A DNA stretch of 64,000 nucleotides from Eustoma russellianum (lineage: Eukaryota; Streptophyta; Magnoliopsida; Gentianales; Gentianaceae), in contig AP025065.1 in assembly GCA_036186865.1 (NCBI GenBank), positions 12,701,192-12,765,191 on the forward strand. The letters run 5' to 3'. The notes under the pieces are model-generated. The model saw nothing but the letters and a program-made list of their open reading frames with translations, did no database searches and was not told where the DNA came from. Both the position numbers and the translations under genes were made by a program. Within the stretch, counting starts at the first letter, position 1; each line of letters begins with the position of its first letter. Shown in pieces: positions 45,425 to 56,864 of this stretch.

Positions 45425-47065
45425 ATATTAAGTATGAAAGTAAGTTAAGTATGTAAATTATGTTATGAAAAGTATGAACCATAAATAGGCCATATTTATG
45501 TATGTGTAATTATAAGACTACTAACTTTTACAATGTACGTACATGACATGTTACATGTTATATATATACTAATATAGATAGGTTATGATAAAATATAAGT
45601 CATGAAATCTTAGATAACATGTAAAGTAATTAGAAATTCTCATGATGTAGGCATTTAAGCTATGAATTATGAAATGTATGTGTGAAATAGAAGTTACTAA
45701 ATTATTGTGTGATGACAATGGAAAAAGAGGGCTGTTTTAGTGTGATAGCCGAATGGTATTTAATTGGAGGTTAAAATGGTATTTTCTTTAAGTCGTGATA
45801 CATAGAAGGAAATTAAGTAAGTGATGATATTATAAAGGTAGAATGACCAAAGTACCTTCAATTGACCGAGTCTCATGTTGCATGAAATCAAAGTTTGAAA
45901 AGTTATGTTTTTGAATCACACGTTTTAAAGTTCATATGCATAGGAATAATAAACACGAGACGAATGATTCCAATGACCCATGTTATGTTATGACCATGTT
46001 ATGTTATGTTATGTTGTAGCGCTGTCCTGACATCGGGACCGGAGTGGTAGGTGTCAGGGGCCCATGTTTACGTTATGGCTGAGTGTAACACCGGGTCTGG
46101 GACACGGGATCTCAGTCATAATGCGTCACCGTTAGCACATGTACCTATGTTCATATGTTATGTTGTACATGTACTATATGGGGAATCATTCGGTATGTCG
46201 TGCGTTATTATTCTTATGAAAAGTGCTATAGCCAACAATGAAAATGTTATGTCTTCATGTCATGAAAATGTCATGTTTATGAAAAGTCATGTTTACGAAA
46301 GGTCATTTTATGAAAAGCCATGTTTTATGCATCACGTCATGATCATGTCCTTTATGTGAGGATTAGAATATTTGTACGAACATTATGCCTTAAGACGATT
46401 AAGGAAGATCATACACGTAGATGTGATGAATGCAAGTTATGACCTTAGCATAAGATGGATTAGTAATCAAGTATGGAAGGTAGATTAAGGATATGCTGAG
46501 GAAGAATGATATGACCTCTCAGGTATGAGGTAAAATCTTATGTTCTGTTTTATCCTTATATATAATGCTGTCATTTGTAAATGGAGATGTAATTACGTAA
46601 ATATTGTTACTTTATTACTGCTTGTCTTCCCATGTATGATCCACATGAAGTATCTATAAAGAATACTTGCTGAGCGATTGAAAGACGGTGGTTATCGCTC
46701 ATACTTGCCTCTTAACATTTCAGAGAACAGGGACCCTGATGCCGTGTTCATTGAGGAGGAACCCCAGATAGAGTATCCGTGAGCAAAGATGTAGGCTGAA
46801 GCTATGTACCTGTTGTGTGAGCTTTATTTTATGGTGATGTAATAAAGTTATCGTGAGAAACTGTATTTGTGGTTGTGTGGATTTGAACGGTTTGTAATAA
46901 TAATATTATGTGTGTCGTGAGCTTATTGCAAGTTGCTTCCGCTATATCGATTACAATTCATGTTGACATGCACATGTATGGTATCGACGCCTTGTACTCT
47001 ATGGAGTAGAGTATGGCGGGTGCGCTGAACCGGAACTCTGGTTTCGGGCGGGGCGCTACACAACA

Positions 47066-50000
47066 TGCATGGAGGTAATGGTAAAGAAGTCATTAAAAAT
47101 AAACAATACAGTAAACCTGACAGATATCATGTAAGAGAAGAATTTCATAGATAAAGAGCATCATAAATTAAACATATTCTTCCTTTGATCATCTTTATCG
47201 TGGTCATATAATCGGTATTATTCTTGCGTGCAATCTTTTTGGTCTTGTTTCTTGCTGTTCTTTAATCATAATGGGTCTCGTACTACGAGAGTCAAAACTT
47301 AGGGCACTAGGAGTTCGTGAGACATGATCGTGATGTATGCATCGTAAAACTTTCGAAAAACATTTCATACGTACATAAACATGACATGATATGAACTGGC
47401 TATAGCACTTTTTGTAACATAAGAATGGTATCCACGACATATTGAATGATTCCTCAAGTAGCCTCTAGTACTGTCTATGAACCCCGATGGTCCAACCATG
47501 ATGTTACATCATACGTACCTCGGGCTAACGGTAATGCGGTATGACTGAGTTCCCGAGTCTCTGACGCGGTGTTACAGTCAATCATAACGCCATTTGCTCC
47601 TGACATCATCCCCGTGGACCAAACATCAGACAGCACACCAAACAGAACGTCGTAGATGTAACAGAAAAGGCAGAAATCTCTTCTCCCGGACAAGGTGTTA
47701 CACTTAGCCAACAGAACATGTGTATACGGAAAGGCAGAGAACCCTTGTCCCTGACAAGGTGTTACTCTCATCCATCGTGCTTAAGTCATATGAAATCATT
47801 CGTCTCCCGGTACAATTCTTCAATCATGAAAATCATTAAAAAATTTCTTGCGATAATCATCTTGTAAATGCGTTTGTAAATGAAACTTGTTTACTTTGAA
47901 AATCATGATATGCGTATGATAATGCTTGGTTTTTGGACTGGTTCTAGGGTCATATAATACTCAGATCCTATAGTCTTTTATTTACATAATGGTCATATCC
48001 GGTGTTATGTAAGTTGACCATTTTACCCCCTTGTTGTGTTTTCTTTTAAGGTCTTGGTTTTGAGGGTGGTTAACAACGCTTAATAGTGTTTTAAACTCCA
48101 TTCTTATTTTCATAATATAAGCCATTCATAATTATTTTTATAACTTACAAAACAACCCCTATGTCATCATTTTTTAGAGTAGAAATGACAAAAATCCCCT
48201 TAAGGTCTAATTTTCGGTTATTGTGCCAAAACAGCCCCCTTTTGTAGTTTTAATCTTTTTCATGATTGCTAATTAGTTCATTAATGAGTTGTCATGTATT
48301 CATTGTACTTTCATTGCATATAATTATATAATCAAAAGCATTTAAACGAAACCATCATGTTGATACCAAAAAGGCCCTATGGCCGAAAGTTCATATGCTC
48401 ACCTTTATTAATTTGTCCATTTGCTCATGCATGCAAATTGTAACATGGTCACGTTAATTTTTACTATAGTTTACCATGGATATTCATAACATGATGATGC
48501 ATACATTTCATAAATAATACATATTTGGCTTGCAAGAAAACTACATTTCATAAGTACCATCTTAAGGTTTATATTGTGATGATGTTAGTATCATCTATAC
48601 ATGCAAGTTTATAAAGGAACAACATACATGCAACTATACTTTCTTAGACTATGGTCATCAAAATACACATCATGAAGATGATGATGAATCTATGGCCGTG
48701 ATGAAGACTCAAAACAGCCCCCATCATAGAAGATAACCGAGGCACATATGAGGATATTATCAAAGATGAATCTTTTATAACATGCATTGTAGTATAATTC
48801 TTGTTGTACCATAATCATGCTATAATATGATGGTAATCATGCAAATGAACTCTTACACATGTTCAAATAAGGCAATAATGATCATTCCTACATGCGCCTA
48901 AGAGGACGATGTTCTAATGACATTCTTAGAACACTTTTCTAGGAAGTGAACTTATGTGCCTTCATTTTACATAGAAGATGAGACATGCATGTTGCCCTTC
49001 ATTTCTTAGGTGGTACACGTCCCCTTTGGGCTGTCCACTCCAAGAGTTTTGGCCATGCATGTCCAACTTGAAGACCATATCAACCATATTCATGCACTAT
49101 ACAAGAAACATACACATGCATGCATAATCTAAACATGCAAACACACTTTTCATAACTTAGTGATAGAAACTTTATTTTAGTTGATGCATGCATGATCCAT
49201 TTCTTGATTCTGAACATAAGAGACTCAATTTTTAGTTTTCTTGAAGAAGCTAAGAAGAATACTTGCCTTGGATCTTTAAATCTTACACTTAAAAGTGAAA
49301 GATTTATTCTTTGCCTTGGGGCTTGGATAGGCACAGCCTTGAGGCCAAACAGAGAAAAGCATTAGTCTTGCTTAAGGGAAATAGGAGTAATAATGTTCTA
49401 AGATTCAATCTAAGTGAACTTTTACCTTGAAGGATTCTTGTATTTAATCTTGAAGGTGGCTTACAAATGGAAGAAGCTTCTCCTTACTTGGCTTGGAGAA
49501 CTCTCGGATGAAGAGAGGAAGTTGGAGAATGAAGACTTGATTTTTAGTGAGAGACGAGAGGATGATAGGAGAATTTGAGACGAGAGAGATTGATGAGTGA
49601 AAAGTGAGATAGAAATGTAGGATGGATTATGTTTTTAAGGCTTGAGCAATCCTTGGTCGGATGTGTGGTGGGAGGGGTGGGCAAATGATGGATAGTCTTG
49701 GGTAAATGAGTTAGTGGAATAGAAAAGGAATTGCATGCAACCTTAGTGGGTGCATGTCTTGCATGGTGTAAGACATGATAATGATTAGAGGAAAAAGAAA
49801 TAAAAGAAAAGAAATAGAAATTGTGGGGACAAACTAAGTAGTGGCCGGTTGGGTGGGGGTTGGGGTGCAAGTGGGTGGTGAAGTTACCATTCTATCCCTC
49901 TTTTATTTCCTTATGTGTTATTTTCTTTTCCCTTTATTGAATTTCTAAATAAAACTTATACTACTTCTTTACTTTAAAGTTAACTAGTCTTACACTTATT

Positions 50001-50115
50001 AGGTTAATTTAATAATTTCTAGGATGTTCTTAAGATAGCACTTAGACACATTATGCCACTTTATGATATCACAACGAGGTTTATTCTAAGCACATAACGG
50101 GAGTCGGGTGTAACA
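47066..50115 (-). repeat. Larger piece of the Tekay-related solo LTR
   Basis: No gene. Pieces resembling LTR E in reverse order; repeated GACAAGGTGTTAC-type blocks occur near 47565, 47690 and 47753. Ends with AAGCACATAACGGGAGTCGG near the old LTR start. Confidence 0.75.
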
Positions 50116-50120
50116 TCTTA

Positions 50121-51180
50121 TCATAAATGTACATAAACCTAAACCATTAACAAATAGTAATAAACCAACCTCAATATAAATGCCCAAAACATCATCTCAT
50201 AACATGTCTATATCCCATATATCAAATCATATGTCCATTAGAAAAAAATTTAAGTAGTCATAAAGAACGAGTCTTCTGTAGCCAACAATTATGCATCATA
50301 AACCAAAGCGGTAAAACTTCTTCCATGTCTGGTCAGAACTTCCTCAATCAATTGAAAAGATGAAAAATATAATGGAGTGAGCTCCTACATGCGAGATAAG
50401 CCTATATATCATATAAACTTCATTCGTATCTTTGGTCCAGTAGCCCGAGACAAGGTACAGAGAAGGGTCAAATAATCGTATACGCCAGACAATACCGTCG
50501 ACAACTTAGACACTAGGTCATCTCCTACCATGCAATTCTATCACGTCATTTCCTCTTTAATCATGTCATAACATCGTATCATTGATTCGCTTTAAGTAAT
50601 TTATTGATCGTAACATGCCTTGCTAAATAGTGGGTGTATCATCAATTGACAGCTTCCTCAGATACCATACGTCATAGGGACCATAGTTCTATTCATCAGA
50701 GTATCATGCATCATGGTTTTGTGAGTTGTAATCGATTGCATGGTATGTTTACTCATATGTCAAGAGTCATACGGATCAGAGATTATGAATCATAGAATTG
50801 CGTATTATGTATCATCTTTACAATTCATGTGATGTCATGATCATATAAACATATAATCTGAAATCCGAACAATCCCATAAAGAGAGCATACTAGTCCCCT
50901 AACATATCATGTAACTTCTATGTTCAAAATACCTAAACATGCATCATCTATGCTCTTGTTCCTTGAAACAATAGTTTGACATCTATAGGGACCTATTCCA
51001 ATTTTCATATAAATGCAAATTTGTAAATCTCATAACAAAGTTTTGAAATCATTTTCAATGACTTCACTTTGAGTTATAGATCTTCTTATACGATCAAAAC
51101 ACAATTTATGGTTTACAATAAGAAAGCGAGAGCAAACGTTTGGGCTGTAAGTTATGGCTCTCTTTGGGGCCTTTCTGGAA
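50121..51180 (-). repeat. Middle piece of the old Gypsy LTR
   Basis: No coding sequence. It is continuous with 34237-34315 once the TCTTA-flanked insertion is removed, and with 61143 onward once element F is removed. Long stretches of CATA- and ATCATG-rich sequence are typical of decayed Gypsy LTRs. Confidence 0.5.
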
Positions 51181-51185
51181 ATTTG

Positions 51186-52543
51186 TGTTAGGTCCGAAAT
51201 ACACTCTAGAGGGGGGGTGAATAGAGTGTTTGGCTATTTTGCGGAATTTTCTCGTTTGGCTCAACTCAAAAGATATTCAAAATCAGAGCAAGAATGGGAG
51301 ATGAGAAATAGTGAATGAGTACACCGGATATAGAGTGGTTCGAATCGTAAATGATTCTACTCCACTACCACTTTGTTGCCAAAGTGGATTTTCAACAACT
51401 ACTCTTCTTATTATGAACAATAAGAACAACTACAGCAATACTTACACTAACACCTTAGTGTAAGCAACAACAACAGCAACTTTTTGCACAAAACACACTT
51501 GTGCAACTACAGCAACTACAGCTCTTAGCAAGAACACCTTCTTGCTTCCTCACAACTTCAACAAAAGTCCCTCAAGAACTTCTCACAGTGGGTTGAAGAA
51601 ATATGGTAAGGTTCACACTTTCTCTCAAGTCTAAGCACAAGCAAGAGATCAAATATTTATGGTTCCTCTTGTGCTTGACTCACTTTCTCTCAATATACAA
51701 CAGTGAAGGACAAAGAAAAGCTAAACAAGCTTTAAGCAAATTTACAAGTATGAGAGAACTATACAACAATGGAAGATGAAGCTAGATGATGCTGAAAGTG
51801 TGTATTTGCCTCATCCAAGCCTCCTCTATTTATAGATGAAGTTCACCATGTTTTTGAGGCTCTCCACCAAGTCTTCATCTTCAAAAATGTCAAGATAATG
51901 CCCAAATAGTCTCTAGCCACCTTATGGAGTGATTTGATCTTGGATAGTCACCCCAGAGAATCTTAGACATATATACAATAGTCAAGGAAGCATGTAATAG
52001 GTTGGGTTAAAGTCCACAAGAAATTTGAGCAAGATTGGAAAGAGAAAACATCATAAATCTCCCTTGGATTTTGTTCCAACGTTCAGAAAATTTGAATTCT
52101 GGGGGGCATCGATTGATCGAAGTGCCTGGAAGGGAGAGATCGATGTCCTCCAGAAGATCGTAGTTTTGACACTGCCTGACATCAATCGATCGATGTCAGG
52201 GGCTGAAGTGACATCGATCGATCGATGTCACTTGGTTTAGAGATCGATGTTTACTGACCTACATCGATCGATCGATGTCAGGGGCTGAAGTGACATCGAT
52301 CGATCGATGTCCTTTGGTTGAGAGTTCGATGCTCTCTGATTGACATCGATCGATCGATGTCAGAGGCTGAAGTGACATCGATCGATAGATGTCCCCAGCT
52401 TGATAGATCGATGTCAACCAGTGAATTCCAATCTCAACCATCTTTGGACATAGTGTGATTTTTTCATCTTTCATCAAATATCAAACACAAATTTAACTCA
52501 TTCAAAACATCTTTTCATCATCAAAACATTTTACAACTTAACA
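51186..52543 (-). repeat. 3' LTR of element F (1358 bp)
   Basis: Same as 59878-61137 but with six rather than three full palindromes, which accounts for the extra ~98 bases. TATAAATA at 51827-51834. Confidence 0.92.
52176..52393 (-). repeat. Palindrome array in 3' LTR of F
   Basis: Six copies of GACATCGATCGATCGATGTC or one-base variants at 52176, 52208, 52260, 52292, 52341 and 52374. Starts alternate about 32 and 50 apart, so the real unit is about 82 bases repeated three times (palindrome, CAGGGGCTGAAG, palindrome, short spacer). Some palindromes extend to 24 bases with GTG/CAC or CTG/CAG ends. Degenerate half-copies flank the array. It lies upstream of the TATA box in U3. Confidence 0.92.
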
Positions 52544-52561
52544 ATCTCTCTCTTTTTGACG
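52544..52561 (-). other. Polypurine tract of F
   Basis: Minus strand GTCAAAAAGAGAGAGAT directly before the 3' LTR start TGTTAAG. Confidence 0.8.
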
Positions 52562-53247
52562 ATTTCAAAACCATGATTCAAAAGATGTTTTTACATGAGA
52601 CTTTTTCAACCAAACTTGATATTTTACAGCTCCCCCTTTGTTCATGCTCCCTCATCATATGAACACATCAAAAAATTGCAATCTACCCAAAATGTGATAT
52701 CAATACCAATATGCTCCCCCTGAACCTATGCATCAAGTTTCACATTTTCATCATTTCAATATGTAAAGCATATCAAGAAACTTCATGTCATGCTATACCA
52801 AATTCAACTTCTCAAGCTAAGTTATGTGATGCAAAAACACGAATATCATATCAAGATGATACATTAAGATACCAAGCTATAACATGCCAAAACTAAATCA
52901 TGCAATGTCTAACCAACTATGCCAAACATGACAAATCCAATGCCCAAACAATCATGCCAAAAACCAATGCCCAAACATGCTAAAGCCCAATCATGCCAAC
53001 TAAACCATTATGCCATCAAAACAATTACCAATTTCTACTATGCCAACAATACCAATTACTACTTAAACATCATGCCAACAATACCAAGTACAATTACTTC
53101 TCCCCCTTTTTGAAAGCATCAAAAAAATAAGAGATATCAAAACGAAAAAATAAATACCATCAAGAAATATCAAGTTTTGAGATACATATGTAAACTCAAA
53201 CTTGCAAAACTATGCATAACTACGAGGGAATGGGGAACCATAAAGAA
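52562..53247 (-). other. 3' untranslated region of element F
   Basis: No gene. In the plus strand it is rich in CATGCCAA and ATGCCCAA units (52890-53090), giving an imperfect repeat of about 10-15 bases, and has a second purine tract complement at 53098-53111 (TTCTCCCCCTTTTT) and others near 52630 and 52713 (CTCCCCCT). Confidence 0.6.
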
Positions 53248-54672
53248 CTACTCCTCATCGGAAGAAAAACACAATCCGGAGAGAGCTGCCTTGAGCTTTG
53301 TTTTCAACCTTTGGTACTTGGTCTTTTGAACGTTCAGTTCTGTTTGCAGTGTTGTGACTTGAGTGTCCACCTTTGTTTCTAACGTTTTAACACGGTCCTG
53401 GAGTGTATTATAGTATTTCTCTAGATCATCTGTACGAACAGCCTCTTTTGTCAATTCTTCTCCCCATTGACCAAGAGTACGTTGGATGTCATCAATCTCA
53501 GCTTCAACATTGAATTCATCCCCGGAGTCACTGTCTTCCTCCATTGGAGCTTTTCCTTTGTCTATTCGGGAGGTAGGACTTTGAGGGTTAGGTTGGGGTT
53601 CAACGGTTTGCTCAGTAGGGTGTGTTGGCAATATCGGCTCATTTTCAGCTTCATCTTCCTCAAAGTCATGAGTACCACCCCGTCATTGCGCTTCCTTCCT
53701 TGACTTAAGAATTTGCTGGATGTTAAACTTTGTGTAATAATCCTTATTGGTAATGGACTTTTCATACTCGTCATCCAACACTATATCATCCTTTCTCAAC
53801 AATCTATATATCAGATTATTGTAAGGAAGTGCTTTTGATTTCTTGGTAACTGCCTCCAACACATTTTCAAAGAAAACTTCCCCAAAGTTTACTTGTTCCT
53901 TCATGGCTATGCGGTAGGTAATATAAAAGTCTAGGTTGCTTGGAAGTTTGGCCGATTTTCCATTTACACAGAATGTTACGATGGCAAGCAAAACTCGATA
54001 AACTAAAGGCATATCATTTGTGTTTTTCGTGGGGTGGAATCCAAGAAAGGTTTTTACTTCGTTCTTGGTTACTTGGTACTTGTAATAATCCCACTTCCAA
54101 GGATCGAAATCTTGGACTCCCTCATCAGGTGAACCAAGAATTTCATTAATCTGTTTGGTGTGAAATGAAACGACTTGACCATCAATAACTGAATTCAGAG
54201 AAAATGGCTTTCCATTGAGATAATTAATCCAAAGATTAGCATAAAACATTCGAGTATAACGAGTTGACATAGTACCCATCTCAGAAGAATCCCAAATAAA
54301 CATCCATTTTTGAGCATACAACCAATCAATGATTGGTTTTAATTCCTCACTGCTCAAAATGTCCTCAATTTTGAGCAGTTTCAATGGAATAGTAGACATC
54401 TTGCTACTTTCCCATTCTTCAAATAATAATTGAGCTCTAAGAGAGATGTGAGTGGATATACCTGAACCTAGGGGTGCAGCCAGTGCATTCTCATATTCTC
54501 CAGTTTTAAGCCAAGGGAAATTTTTAATAACAAGGCTTTCTCTAACCTCACGGAGCAGATTTTCTTGGGATGGCTCTGGTTGCTTCCTTAGTCCTGCTGT
54601 TCTAGAACCCGTTGGAATGCCTTGTTGTGAAGTTCTTTGCCTTTTTGGATGATTTTTGGTTCTTGGTGCCAT
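53248..54672 (-). pseudogene. Extra sense-strand ORF after pol in element F (~474 codons, one in-frame TGA)
   Basis: The ATG at 54672 opens MAPRTKNHPKRQRTSQQG, a basic nuclear-signal-like start. It runs 329 codons to TGA at 53683, and the same frame continues to a stop at 53248. The middle (roughly residues 110-260) includes YTRMFYANLWINYL and VVSFHTKQINEILG, which fits a domain often labelled putative plant transposon protein. After the stop comes an acidic stretch (MEEDSDSGDEFNVEAEIDD) and a coiled coil (YYNTLQDRVKTLETKVDT). No signal peptide or membrane span is visible, unlike the classical envelope-like ORF of SIRE1. Position matches the envelope-like ORF of SIRE elements. Function unknown; candidates are an RNA- or chromatin-binding accessory protein. 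Confidence 0.8.
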
Positions 54673-54879
54673 TTGAGAATGTTAGGGCACGAAAATTTTG
54701 GATGTAGTGATGGAGGCTGAAGATGGATGCGGATTTTGGTAGTATTGACAGAAAAATTGAAGCTTGAGCAAAAATTTTGAGATTGGGGTTCGAAATCTGA
54801 GTGTTTTCGCCGGAGAAATGTTTAGGGTTCGAAGTTAGAAATGAGAAAATGAGGCGTTTCGTAGTTTTTAAAAAACCTT

Positions 54880-54985
54880 GTCCCGCTGACATCGATCGAT
54901 CGATGTCCTAAACATCGATCGATCGATGTCTTAAGAGACATCAGTCTCTGAGACTTCCACATAGATCGATCGATGTATGCAGAAA
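54880..54985 (-). repeat. Palindromes in the spacer between pol and extra ORF of F
   Basis: GACATCGATCGATCGATGTC at 54888-54907, a second copy four bases later (54912-54930), a stem AGACATCAGTCTCTGAGACT and a half-copy ATAGATCGATCGATGTAT near 54962. It is the same palindrome as in U3, here between the pol stop (55012) and the ATG at 54672. Confidence 0.85.
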
Positions 54986-55011
54986 TCTGTATTTTTGACA
55001 TTTTTAACCTT

Positions 55012-56864
55012 TTAACCACTGTTTATAATTCCTAATCTTGTTCTAATTGATTCGAATGTCTCAGTTGGAAGGGATTTAGTAAAGATATCCGCTAGTTGGT
55101 CATTTGTTGGAACAAATTCAATGCATACCAATCCCTTTTGGATGCAATCTCTTATGAAGTGATGCCTTACCTCAATGTGTTTTGTCCTACTATGATGAAC
55201 CGGGTTTTGTGCTATACTTATGGCTGATGTGTTGTCACATAGGATGGGAACTTTATCAAACTTAACATTGTAATCGTTCAAGGTGTTGATCATCCAAAGT
55301 AGTTGTGCACAACACGAAGTGGCCGATACATATTCGGATTCTGCCGTTGAAAGTGACACACTATTTTGTTTCTTGGAGAACCAAGAAACCAAGCAATCTC
55401 CAAGGAATTGACACGTCCCGGAGGTGTTTTTCTTATCAACAAGATTTCCGGCATAGTCGGAGTCACTATACCCTCTTAAATCAAAACATCCATTTTTGGG
55501 ATAAAACAATCCAAAGTTCAAGATTCCTTTCAAATACCTAAAGATACGTTTAATAGCAACTAAATGTGATTCCTTAGGCATACTTTGAAATCTAGCACAT
55601 AAGCACACAACATGCAAAATATCCGGCGTACTAGCGGTTAAATAGAGTAAACTACCAATCATACCCCTATATTTGGTTACCTCAACTGGCTTTCCTTTTT
55701 CGTCTTTGTCAAGCTTTGTACTTGTGCTCATTGGAGTGCTCACACTTCTTCCATCCTCAAATTTGTACTTTTTGAGCAAATCCTTTGTATACTTCGTTTG
55801 AGATATATACACTCCATCTTGAGTTTGCTTGATTTGAAGCCCAAGAAAGTAGTTGAGTTCACCCATCATGCTCATTTCAAATTCTCCTTCCATCAATTTT
55901 GCAAAATGCTCACAAATAGAATCATTAGTAGCACCAAATATAATATCATCCACATAAATTTGAACAAGCAATTGATGGTTTCCTTGTTCTTTAATAAAAA
56001 GAGTAGTGTCGACTTTTCCTCTTGAAAACTCATTCTCAAGTAGGAAGTTATTTAATCTATCATACCAAGCCCTAGGAGCTTGTTTAAGTCCATAAAGGGC
56101 TTTTTTGAGTTTAAAAACATGATTTGGATAATCATGATTTTCAAACCCTGGTGGTTGAGCTACATAGACCTCTTCTTGAATTATTCCATTCAAGAATGTG
56201 GATTTCACATCCATTTGATATAGTTTAAAATCCTTATAGCATGCATATGCTAATAGCATCCTAATAGCTTCTAACCTAGCTACGGGGGCCAAAGGTCTCA
56301 TCATAGTCTATGCCTTCCTCTTGCCTATATCCTTGGGCTACTAACCTAGCTTTGTTTCTAGTGATGTTTCCTTTATCATCCATTTTGTTTCTAAATACCC
56401 ATTTAGTGCCAATTACGGGATGATCACTTGGTTTAGCAACTAATTCCTAAACATCACTTCTTTCAAATTGATTTAATTCTTCTTGCATAGCTAATACCCA
56501 ATCTTCATCATTTATTGCCTCCTTTATATTTTTAGGTTCAACTTGTGAAATGAAAGCATTTTCATTGAATTTTCTCCTAGTCATTATGCCTTGGCTAGTT
56601 TCACCTAATATCAATTCTTTAGGGTGATCTTTCCTATACTTATATGAATCCGGTAAATTTGAGGTATCTCCTCCTATTTCTTCATCTTCAACCTTAGGTT
56701 CAAGGGGATCAATTCTAAGGTCAATAACGATATTACCTTTTGGATTCTCAAATTTCTCTATATGGCTTACTTCAATTATTTCATCATAATCATCATCATT
56801 AATATTTGATTTATCCTCATTGAGTTCACTAAATTTTACATGATTTGATTCTTCAACTTTCATG
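55012..56864 (-). pseudogene. linker, reverse transcriptase and RNase H of element F
   Basis: An acidic linker (56863-56447) ends in TAG where the family has Trp. RT begins near 56440 (HPVIGTKWVFRNKM) and a one-base insertion at TTTGGCCCCC near 56290 shifts into the 430-codon open frame 56304-55012. That frame has YQMDVKSTFLNG, LKKALYGLKQAPRAW, catalytic YVDDIIFGA and, for RNase H, YSDSDYAGN, TAESEYVSA, CDNTSAISIA and LADIFTKSLP, all intact. The stop at 55012-55014 is the natural end of pol. It is the best kept enzyme region in F. Confidence 0.9.

Larger units (their letters stand above)
34782..47060 (+). mobile_element. Element E: complete Tekay/Del-type chromovirus (Gypsy)
   Basis: LTR (3611 bp), initiator-Met primer site, gag with zinc finger, protease, reverse transcriptase, RNase H, integrase, chromodomain, polypurine tract and LTR (3674 bp). 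Flanked by CAACA at 34777-34781 and 47061-47065. The LTRs are nearly identical outside microsatellites, so insertion is recent, yet the coding region has several stops and frameshifts. It sits inside a related solo LTR. Confidence 0.95.
43387..47060 (+). repeat. 3' LTR of element E (3674 bp)
   Basis: Same ends and content as 34782-38392. Most of the 63-base extra length is the TA run at 44733-44811. Only a few base differences are seen per few hundred bases; the 306-base pseudo-frame at 46051 differs from that at 37383 in two codons. Confidence 0.95.
34316..50115 (-). repeat. Solo LTR related to Tekay-like LTR, split by element E
   Basis: Two pieces, 34316-34781 and 47066-50115, together about 3.5 kb. 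Plus-strand ends TGTAGCGTCCTGCCCGGG and GAGTCGGGTGTAACA. Flanked by TCTTA at 34311-34315 and 50116-50120. The sequence is the reverse complement of a diverged relative of the LTRs of element E (for example GGCTATAGCACTTTT near 47398 and TCGCTCAGCAAGTA near 34682). No internal region remains. Confidence 0.85.

Noticed and set aside
52025..52477. Frames rich in SIDRSM/SIDRC on both strands (also 60712-60927)
   Set aside because: They arise from translating the GATCGATC palindromes; no independent coding evidence.
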